NCBI RefSeq assembly: GCF_027942865.1 | Contig: NC_134527.1 | Location: 2,588,976-2,652,975, forward strand | Source: Odontesthes bonariensis | Lineage: Eukaryota > Chordata > Actinopteri > Atheriniformes > Atherinopsidae | Length of the DNA: 64,000 bases | Reading direction: 5' to 3' | Shown: positions 32,101-43,800 of the stretch, in pieces | Position numbering within the stretch: the stretch's first letter is position 1 | How the letters are laid out: each line of letters opens with the position of its first letter | Made by a program: the position numbers and the translations under genes | Notes under the pieces: generated by a model | Seen by the model: the letters and a program-made list of their open reading frames with translations, nothing else | What the model was told of the DNA's origin: nothing | The model's database searches: none

Positions 32101-35100
32101 ATAGGCGTTAAGGGGTTAATACGAGTTTTAAAATATTTCATCGCATGTTAACCAGTGAGCCCGACAGACCCGGCCCCGTTTCCCCCAAACGGCTTTCTAA
32201 TTACTTTGATTGATTACCGGGCATGTGGCTCGAACCTGCCACAGGCCAAAAATAACTCGCCTCAGCCACCACCTGATATGAGCCCCAGAGGTGCTGAAAG
32301 TGTTGGCGTTAGACGTGTGCTCGGCTGCTATGTTACAACTAGTTTTCATCTGCTGACGCATTCAATTCTGATTTCAGAGGAACCCGTTCCTGATTTGTTC
32401 AGCTGTTGTATTCAGGCATGTTTTCACTTTTAAACATGATGCCACGTTATCAGTAACACAGAAAACAAAGGGAACGTTGTGCTTCAGTGTTTTTCTCCAT
32501 CAAATTTTGTAGAGCTATAAGATTTATTTACTCTAATTTATAGTTTTGAGAAATATTTGCTGTTTGTTTTTCTAATCTCGCTCTAAAAGCCATTCATTTG
32601 GACTTTTAACGCTTCAGTTGCTCCATTTGCACATTTTCTTAACCTTGTAGCACCCACAGTTGCAGATATGCAACAAGCTTTTTATTTATTTACATTATTT
32701 ATTTACATTATATTTTTATTTATATTTTTATTTACATTACATTATTTGATTTTCCTTTTTTTTTCCTTTTTCTTCCCTTTTTTCCTTCTTTTTTCTTTTT
32801 TCTTTTTTTTTTCTTTCTTTTCTTTTCTTTTTTCTCTTTTTTTAAATTTACATACATTATTTACATTCATGTGTAATATTCATTTACATTACATTTTATG
32901 TGCCGACATTTGTCACAGCAATCATTTTCTTGGGTCATATTCATATGCTTGGGTGCTACAAGGTTAAAAGTTTTAAATCCCTTATTGGAACTGGTGACAG
33001 CTCAGTCCAAAAGGCAGCAAAAAGAGGAAGAAAAATAGATGAAGTACCAGTTTTTTTTAAACTTGATTCACATTATGTGTCAGCAGAATCTCACCTTAAC
33101 TTCGGTAATAGTCTTCCTCTCGCTCCACATAAAAATGAATCGTACAGAGGGGGGGGGGGGGGGGGGGGGGACTCATTATCTAAGTGGTGTGAATCTGTGT
33201 CAGCAGCCATTAGTCCAACTAAAGATGGAAAATGGTCCATTTTGTCACCTTAATCCTGCGTATCTGTGTCAGTAGTCTGTGTCAATCAGCTGGAACTCAA
33301 GAGATTTACAAAATGGCTCGTTTGCTATTTCATGTATGATGTCATTATGGTGTTGATGGGATAAATAACAGTGTTTAAGCAAGTAAACATTTTGCAAAGT
33401 AGTGAATATATTCACCCACGACTGCACACCAGATCGGAGCTGGTTTCACTCAAGATCCAAGCTGGTTTCACACTAGATCCGAGCTGGTTTCACGCTGGTT
33501 TCACTCCAGATCGGAGCTGGTTTCGGAACTGGTTTCACACCAGATCGGAGCTGGTTTCACACTAGATCTGAACTGGTTTCACACCAGATTGGAGCAGGTT
33601 TCGGAACTGGTTTCACGCCAGATCAGAGCTGGTTTCACTCCAGATCGAATCTGGTTTCGGAACTGGTTTCACGCCAGATCGGAGCTGGTTTCGGAGCTGG
33701 TTTCACGCCAGATTGGAGCTGGTTTCGGAACTGGTTTCACGCCAGATTGGAGCTGGTTTCGGTGCTGGTTTCACGCCAGATCGGAGCTGGTTTCACACCA
33801 GATTGGAGCTGGTTTCGGAACTGGTTTCACACCAGATTGGAGCTGGTTTCGGAACTGGTTTCACGCCAGATTGGAGCTGGTTTCACACCAGATTGGAGCT
33901 GGTTTCACACCAGATCGGAACTGGTTTCACACTAGATCCGAACTGGTTTCACGCTGGTTTCACACCAGATTGGAGCTGGTTTCGGAACTGGTTTCACGCC
34001 AGATCAGAGCTGGTTTCCCTCCAGATCAAATCTGGTTTTGGAACTGGTTTCACGCCAGATCGGAGCTGGTTTCACACCAGATTGAAGCTGGTTTCGGAGC
34101 TAGTTTCACTCCAGATTGGAGCTGGTTTCAGAACTGGTTTCACTCCAGATCGGAGCTGGTTTCACACTAGATCCAAACTGGTTTCACGCTGGTTTCACAC
34201 CAGATTGGAGCTGGTTTCGGAACTGGTTTCACGCCAGATCAGAGCTGGTTTCACTCCAGATCGAATCTGGTTTCTGAACTGGTTTCACGCCAGATCGGAG
34301 CTGGTTTCACACCAGATTGGAGCTGGTTTCGGAGCTGGTTTCACGCCAGATTGGAGCTGGTTTCGGAACTGGTTTCACGCCAGATTGGAGCTGGTTTCAC
34401 GCCAGATCGGAGCTGGTTTCACACCAGACCTGAGCTGGTTTCACAACAGATTGGAGCTGGTTTCGGAACTGGTTTCACGCCAGATCAGAGCTGGTTTCAC
34501 TCCAGATCGAATCTGGTTTCTGAACTGGTTTCACGCCAGATCGGAGCTGGTTTCACACCAGATTGGAGCTGGTTTCGGAGCTGGTTTCACGCCAGATTGG
34601 AGCTGGTTTCGGAACTGGTTTCACGCCAGATCGGAGCTGGTTTCACACCAGACCTGAGCTGGTTTCACACCAGATCGGAGCGGGTTTCACACCAGATTGG
34701 AGATGGTTTCGAAACTGGTTTCACGCCAGATCGGAGCTGGTTTCACACCAGACCTGAGCTGGTTTCACACCAGATCGGACCTGGTTTCACCTTCATGTGT
34801 AAAACAGAAGGAGTTCCTCGTTTGACCTGTTGAAATCCCAGTTAAAGGCGTTTCTTAAACATGTTTGTTCTGTTTTTCCGTTTGTTTTCTCCAGCCTCAG
34901 CAGGGTATCGGCCGGCCCAGCGTGTATCACGCCGTGGTGGTTATCTTCCTAGAGTTCTTCGCCTGGGGCTTGCTCACCACGCCCATGCTCACTGTGAGTA
35001 ACACCGGTGGCAGGAACTCCAGAAAGCTGTCTGTCTCATTTTTGATGTTATTCACATTAATACTTTTTCTTTTTTATATACGTATAGGTTTTACACGAGA

Positions 35101-38100
35101 CCTTCCCCCAGCACACGTTCCTGATGAACGGACTCATTCAGGGTGTGAAGGTAAGAGCTGCAACAGTTCTCTGACTTGCACTGATGGTGATTCACTCAGT
35201 GGGGTCACATGGCTCTGAAGAGGATCGGATTATTGGCTAAATTACAGTCAGACTGAGCTGAGCGAGGGTAATTCTCCTTGGATATCTGGCGGTGAATGAA
35301 TGGGATCAGAGGCACAAAGCGTGTCATACCCCGGTATGATAGGTGGCGCTGTACCCATTCCAGCTGTTGCTAATAGAGCCACTTCCTGTTGACCTCTTCA
35401 CCACCAACAACAACAACAAACTCAGGCATTGGAGAAAGATGGAGAACGCAGAGCCAGATGAAGCTACGTCCCTCTACATTTGGTCTGTGATGAGCTGCTT
35501 GTTGCACAAACTCGATGCCCAACGGAGCATTCTCCATCGCGTTGTTTGTTTCTTTCTGACGGCGACAACAACAGGAATATCGTCTCCTTTGACTTCCGGG
35601 TCACGACCCCGGGAAAACATCTGGAGCATGCGCAGAACGCAAAGTCTGATTCACCACGAGCTTCAGCGTCTACAAGCAGGTTTAGAGTGACTTTCAGCCC
35701 AGTTATCTCAGGGTCTGAATCCCATCCGCTCCAGTTCTTAGTCAGATTAAGGTGTCTACATGCACTTAATAACTCAGTCTGATTGTAATTTAGCCAATAA
35801 TCTGTTCCGATCAAATTCTGAGTCAGATTAAGGTGTCTACATGAATTTAATAACTCAATCTTATTGTAATTTAGCCAATAATCTGTTCCGATCGAATTCT
35901 TAGTCAGATTAAGGTGTATACATGAATTTAATAACTCAATCTTATTGTAATTTAGCCAATAATCTGTTCCGATCAAATTCTTAGTCAGATTAAGGTGTAT
36001 ACATGAATTTAATAACTCAATCTTATTGTAATTTAGCCCTTAATCCGATCCGATCCAATTTACAGTTATATTAAGGTGTCTACATGAACTTAATAACTCT
36101 AATAACTAGCCAATAATCCGATCCTTTCAGTGCCATGTAACCCCACTGATGCATTTTAAGATCAAACCAGTGATTTCAAATTTTAGGGATGCAGAAAGGT
36201 GCTGATGTTGGTTAAAAAGTAAAATACATGTTCAGATTTAAAGACTGAGAATGAAATATATATATCAGCTTGTTATATATATATGGGATATATATCAGCT
36301 TGTTTGGTCTGTTTATGTTGTCACTGACTCCACCTCTGGCTTTGTAGGGTTTGCTGTCCTTCATGTCGGCTCCTCTGATCGGAGCTTTATCGGACGTGTG
36401 GGGCAGACGGACCTTCCTTCTGGTCACCGTCTTCTTCACCTGCGCTCCGATCCCTCTGATGAGGCTCAGCCCCTGGTAGGACTCCCTGTTTGAAGTGGGG
36501 ATGCACCGATCCCATATTTGTATCAGAAAATTGCTGCATCATGGCCGCAGAACTGTAATCTGAATACTGTTCATGCCGTTTGCTCTGCCAGGGGATGCTT
36601 AAACCTAAGCTTGAGCAGGTCACTGACTCTGAGTGTCAGCACGTGCGTGACTTAAGCCTCAGCACGGCAAAATCTTGAAATGTTCTTTTACTGGATCGGC
36701 ATTCATCCAACGGCCTTCTGCCCCCTGTAGTGGTGAAAAAACTGAAGAAATTCATGTTTAATTCCCATTTGAACTAAACTATATAAAGAGCTGATTGATA
36801 TTTATTTTCAGTACTTTTATATCTGTTTATTTGTTTTAAAAAAAATAGGAAAGAAAGTTTACGTTATGGCTGGGCAACGATTAAAATGTTTAATCTAATT
36901 AATCCCCTGATTAATCACGATTAATCTCATTTGTACGCAGAATCCAAAAATATATCCAAAAGTAGTGTATAGCTTTTAGCATTTAGTTTTATTTTAAATG
37001 TGCTGCCATATGAATGAAAGTGCCATAACATTTGTTGTGCAAACACACTTTTAACATCAGCATCTTTCTGTAGTTTTTATGTAGAAGCCTCGCTCCACTG
37101 TCTGTTTCCTTGAATGACTTGCTGCTATCAGTTGTGTGTTTTGCCTTTAAGTGATATTTTAGACTGGAACTACTACGCTGAGAAGACAATTCAACTTGGC
37201 AGTGTTTACAGATGACTTTGGTTCTGTCGACTCCGCCGTCTGGAAGAACTTTAAAATGAAAATGGCCGAGTAAAAGTTCCGTACCCTTCTCCATGTTTGG
37301 TGGATCCGCCGATTACTTTCTTTTCCTGTTCCACAGCAGACAGCAGCAGACTTTTACAGAATAAAAGCCTGTGAGCAACAGACTTTTACAGAATAAAAGC
37401 CTGTGAGCAACAGACTTTTACAATAATAAAACCTGCGTTAATGCGCGATAAAATATTTATCGGCGTTAAATAAATAACGAGTTAACTTGCCCAGCCCTAG
37501 TTTACGTCAAGTGTTTTCCACACAATGAAACTTACCGTTTGTTACCATAATTCCTGTTTTTCTGTATCGGTATCGGACGATTCGAAACCTCAGTTATCGG
37601 TATTGGAGGTGAAAAAAGTGTATCGTGCATCCCCAGTTTGAAGGCTGAATAATCTCGGCCACTTGAAGGTTTCTGTTAGTTTTAGGAAACTCTCTGACAG
37701 CCTGAACCTGCAGCTTTTTCTCTCTTACCTGCTCCCCCTCCAGGTGGTACTTCGCCATGATCTCCATGTCTGGAGCTTTCTCCGTCACCTTCTCGGTCAT
37801 CTTTGCTTATGTTGCTGATGTAACGGATGAAAGAGAGAGGAGCACAGCCTACGGTTTGGTAAGAGCCTCTGTTTGATGTGTAAACCCTGAATTAAAGCAA
37901 AGTTTATCAATGCCAACATACTGGGGACGACAGCACAAAACTATACAGAAGCACGCAGACACAGGCGGTCCTGGCTAGATTTACGCCCTGGGCGGAAAAA
38001 AAAGACTCATCAACGCAACAACATATTATATTATTTGTATTATTTTATTATATATGATCTTAAATATAAAAAGAACTGAGAAAACACAATAAATAAATGA

Positions 38101-39637
38101 AATACAGTATATAAATATCAATCACAAATCCTTAAATAACCTAAAAATCCTAAAAAATAACCGAAATAAAAATAAAGGCTACTCTATGGAGCATAAAAAA
38201 CAGATTCCTGCAGTTATGCTAACAACAGAGTTCAGACTGTAGCAGCTGTTTTCAGCCTGATTACAGCTGGCAGTAACATTAACATGTTTTGTTGCAAACA
38301 CAAACCAGACCAGGTTGCCTTTGGGTGAAATTAGCTGCATGACATGATGCCTCAATTCTAATTCTAGTTCAGCAAAACTAAAAATAAAACACAGTGGTGG
38401 CTAATAGCAACATGTTAGCAAGAGGCTAACAGATAGCCTGTAGCCTACGTCACTCAGGTCACTGATAGAAATCTGCATCCCTTTATCTTTTGCCCGTTTC
38501 TCCTCTTCTTCTCTTTCTAAACTGGGCACCTGATGGCTTCTTTGGTCTTTCACCATGATGATGATCCATGATGACTCCACATTATTACCTTTGCTTTTCC
38601 CATTAACGCCGTCCGTTCACCCGTCAATCAACCGGGTCCTAGTTCTTTATGATTTATCCCTGCTTGTAAAGGCTTGACAAATGCTGTACTGTTGTTCTTT
38701 CCATCCGGTGAAATCCATCGTCTCTGTCCTCTGAATCCTCCAGGTGTCCGCCACCTTTGCAGCCAGCCTGGTGACGAGTCCGGCCATCGGGGCGTACCTG
38801 TCGGCCTGGTACGGGGACAACTTGGTGGTTCTGCTGGCAACGCTCATCGCTCTGGCCGACATCTGCTTCATCCTGCTGGCCGTGCCCGAGTCTCTGCCTG
38901 ACAAGATGAGGCTCAACACCTGGGGGATGCCCATATCCTGGGAGCAGGCCGACCCCTTTGTGGTCAGTAAAGTATTTGTTGGCTGAATAATGAGCTAAAA
39001 GCAGATCAGTCGGTTTTATCTTGGAGCTGCATAGAGTTGTTTGGACACAGTATGTGAAGTAGAGATGTAGGTTAAGGCACCTCAACACAGTGGCTGTGTT
39101 CCAAACCGCGTACTTCTCCTACTCCTCCTACTAACTTTCTGAGTTAGTATGCGAGTTTGAGTAAGCGAGAAGTTCCCGGATGCATACTAGATTCTCCTAA
39201 ATGTTGGGTATGCATCATGAGGTTACTACTCATACTCAAACTACCCAAGATGCAACGTAACGTGACATCGCCGATCGTCATTTCCTGTCAAAACGGGTAT
39301 TTTATTTTGTGAAAATAACAGGAAGTGCGTTAGCTCACTGCGGCTAGCTTTAGTAGCGCCGAATTCGTGGGAACAAAATTGTAAACAGCCGGTATTTTGT
39401 CAGGTTTTCAACACGTTGGGGATCTAAACGACTACTTTCTCTCCTGAAAATGTTTCAAATGTTGCTAAAGTTTACAGAGTTTAGAGCTTAAGAGAAATCA
39501 GCTTCAGGCCGGCTGATTTCGGCTCGGGCAGGAGCGAAATGCATTGTGGGTAAACGCTCTGCAAACTGTCTGATCGATGAGTATGTAGTATGGAAGTATG
39601 GAAGTATGCAGAATGTAGTATGTAGTATGGAGTATGT

Positions 39638-39671
<34 letters not shown>

Positions 39672-39679
39672 TAGTATGT

Positions 39680-39727
<48 letters not shown>

Positions 39728-39833
39728 GAGTATGTAGTATGCAGTATGCAGTATGCAGTATGGAGTATGTAGTATGCAGTATGCAGTATGCAGTATGTAG
39801 TATGTAGTATGCAGTATGCAGTATGCAGTATGT

Positions 39834-39874
<41 letters not shown>

Positions 39875-39875
39875 T

Positions 39876-39909
<34 letters not shown>

Positions 39910-39945
39910 GAGTATGTAGTATGCAGTATGCAGTATGGAGTATGT

Positions 39946-39986
<41 letters not shown>

Positions 39987-40093
39987 GAGTATGTAGTATG
40001 CAGTATGCCGTATGGAAGTATGCAGTATGCAGTATGGAGTATGTAGTATGCAGTATGCAGTATGCAGTATGGAGTATGTAGTATGCAGTATGG

Positions 40094-40127
<34 letters not shown>

Positions 40128-40135
40128 GAGTATGT

Positions 40136-40176
<41 letters not shown>

Positions 40177-40184
40177 GAGTATGT

Positions 40185-40218
<34 letters not shown>

Positions 40219-40269
40219 GAGTATGTAGTATGCAGTATGCCGTATGGAAGTATGCAGTATGAAGTATGT

Positions 40270-40303
<34 letters not shown>

Positions 40304-40409
40304 GAGTATGTAGTATGCAGTATGGAGTATGTAGTATGCAGTATGTAGTATGTAGTATGCAGTATGTAGTATGGAGTATGTAGTATGCAGTATGTAGTAT
40401 GCAGTATGT

Positions 40410-40443
<34 letters not shown>

Positions 40444-40514
40444 GAGTATGTAGTATGCAGTATGCAGTATGCAGTATTGAGTATGTAATATGCAGTATGG
40501 AGTATGGAGTATGT

Positions 40515-40547
<33 letters not shown>

Positions 40548-40584
40548 TGAGTATGTAATATGCAGTATGCAGTATGCAGTATGT

Positions 40585-40625
<41 letters not shown>

Positions 40626-40717
40626 GAGTATGTAGTATGCAGTATGCAGTATGCAGTATTGAGTATGTAATATGCAGTATGCAGTATGGAGTATGGAGTA
40701 TGTAGTATGCAGTATGT

Positions 40718-40757
<40 letters not shown>

Positions 40758-40796
40758 TGAGTATGTAATATGCAGTATGCAGTATGCAGTATGTAA

Positions 40797-40828
<32 letters not shown>

Positions 40829-43800
40829 GAGTATGTGGTTTGGAACACAGCCAGTAACTTTATTTCAATCAGTTAATGATGAAATTTGGCTATAAAATGA
40901 CACTGGAGGCTCATTAATCTATATTATATTATATATTATATATGTTATATTATTGAAATGAAATGAATGGATAGTAGTGAGAAGCTGTGCTTTGAGTCCC
41001 AGGCGAACTAACGGTCTAACTGTACTTCCTGTCCCTCCTTCTGTCTGTCTCTCATCCAGTCTCTGAGGAAGGTGGGTCAGGACCCCACGGTCTTACTGAT
41101 CTGCATCACCGTGTTCCTGTCTTACCTGCCGGAGGCCGGCCAGTACTCCAGCTTCTTCCTCTACCTGAGACAGGTGAGACCCACTCACTCTCACCTGAGC
41201 TGAGCTTTCAAAGCGAAGCTGAAAATAAGAGTGACCAAAGACTTCTGCCTCTGCCTGCAGGTGATAAACTTCTCCTCCACGACGCTCGCTGTGTTCATAG
41301 GAGTGGTGGGCATCCTGTCCATCGTAGCACAGGTAACGCACAGCCTCCATTTATACTCTTCTGTTTATAGCTGCATTATATCGACATTTATGTATGATTT
41401 TAGTATGATGAGCTTATTTTATCTTATTTGATTTTGTTGTATTTTATTGCTTTCACTGTTTTTTTATTGTTTTTATTTGTTTTTACTTATTCTTCTCTTT
41501 ATTTATTACCTGCTGTAAAGCACTTTGGTACACCGTAAGGATTGTCTGTAAAGGGCTGTATAAATAAAATACATTTATATTTACATTTTACATATGGATT
41601 CATTTAAATAAAGCTGCAACCAGCAATCGATTCACTTTTAGATTTTTATTCGATTTGTTTATTCGTTTGGTCTAAAGATTATTTTTTAAAGATCAGTTAT
41701 TTTCTGAGATCACAACATCAAATTCTTTTGTCTAAAACAGATTTTAAGCAGCAGATTTTCACCTTTTAGAGGCTGGAAGCAGAAATATTGGATGGATTTG
41801 TTTCATCGTTTTCTTCACTGAAAGCATTGCTTTTAATACCCAGTAGTATGATGACACTTTTATCTTATTTTATCTTATTTGATTTTGATGTATTTTATTG
41901 CTTTCGCTGTTCTTTTATTGTTTTTATTTGTTTTTACTTATTCTTCTCTTTATTTATTACCTGCTGTAAAGCACTTTGGTACATCATAAGGATTGTCTGT
42001 AAAGGGCTGTATAAATAAAATACATTTACATTTACATTTAATGCATCTTTTACTTTATGTTTTCATCCAATTTAACATGAATATTTGAACGGTTCAGTCA
42101 CCTGTTAGAGACATTAACAGCCTCAGAAGAGTCGGCCATCACAGTTAGATACACTATGATAGTAAATGGATGTTTTTCCTTCCTCTCTGTGCTCAGACTC
42201 TCTTCCTCACTCTGCTGATGAGAACTCTGGGGAATAAAAACACCGTCCTGCTGGGGTTGGGCTTCCAGATCCTTCAGCTGGCCTGGTACGGCTTTGGATC
42301 CGAGCCATGGTAAGACCCGAGTGTGTGTGTGGTGGCACCAAACCAACTAAAACATCACAGCAAAGAGGGAACTACGACCTTCCACAAAGTAAAACCTAAC
42401 ACGTATTTTTCCCCCATCACAGCTCTGACAGCAGCTGTTTTAATTAGTTCATCAGCTGTTCATGTTCTTCAGAAAGATCCCACATGTATGCAGTTAATCA
42501 AATCAAATCAAATCAAATTTATTTGTAGCACATTTCATGTACAAAACAATTCAAAGTGCTTCACATAAAATAAAAGCATTGCAGCAGAGAGTGGAAGAAG
42601 CATTAAAAATACATAAAAGAATATAAAGAGAAACAAATAAAGTAATTTAAATTAATTTAAAAACAAGCAACAGTCCAGATAAGTTCAAAGATAGCGTGCA
42701 GATTTCCTGCATAGACACATGAGAACAGATATGTTTTTAACCTGGATTTAAAAATGTCTCCATTTGGTGAAAGTTTAATCTCCACTGGCAGTTTGTTCCA
42801 CTTGTTTGCAGCATAACAGCTAAATGCTGCTTCTCCATGTTTAGTCTGGACTCTGGACTGGACCAGCTGACCTGAGTCCTTGGATCTAAGAGCTCTGCTG
42901 GCTTTATATTCTCTGAACACATCACAGATGTAAACCATCAGCAGGCTTTTAAAATCTATTCTGTGACTGACTGGAAGCCAGAGTAAAGATTTTAAAGCTG
43001 CTGTGATGTGTTCAGATCTCTTAGTCCGGGTTAAAACTCCAGCAGCAGCGTTCTGGATGAGCTGCAGATGTTTAATGCTCTTTTTGGGAAGTCCAGTTAA
43101 AAGAGCGTTACAGTGATGGAGTCTGCTGGAGATGAATGCATGGATGAGTTTCTCCTGGTCTGTTTGGGAGAGGAAACCCGAGTCTCAAGATATTTACCAA
43201 CGCTGACCCTCTTCTCTTTGCTCCCAAACAGAATGATCTCAGTTTGGTTTTCATTTAATTGTAGAAAACTCTCTCTCATCCAGGTGTTTACTTCCTCCAG
43301 ACACTGACACAGTACGTCTGCTGGGCTGCAGTCGCCATGGTGACAGAGACACATAAAGTTGTGTATCGTCTGCATAAACTGTGATAATTGGTGTTCAAGT
43401 TCTGCAATATCTGACCCAAAGGGAGCAAATACAAGTTAAACAGAAGAGGTCCAAGAATGGACCCCTGGGGGACTCCACAAGTCATGGCCACTCGCTCAGA
43501 TTCATAGCTGCCAATAGTAACAAAATAACTCCGGCCTTCTAAGTAGGACCTGAACCAGTTAAGGACCGCTCCAGAAAGTCCAACCCAGTTTTCCAGCCTG
43601 TGCAACAGGATTCTGTGATCTACAGTATCATTAGTATTCAACCTCACCGTGTGCACGTGTGTGTTAACAGGATGATGTGGGCGGCTGGTGCTGTCGCAGC
43701 CATGTCCTCCATCACCTTTCCGGCGGTCTCTGCTTTAGTGTCGTCGTCTGCTGATCCCGACAAACAAGGTGACAGAAAATCTCCCCCCACCTCAGATTAA

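Noticed and set aside
33589-34833. Open frames of up to 314 codons with repeated ELVSRQIGAGF peptides
   Set aside because: Produced by the intron 1 minisatellite of mfsd14b.
39481-40848. 455-codon minus-strand frame (ILHTAYC repeats)
   Set aside because: Heptamer satellite, not a gene.
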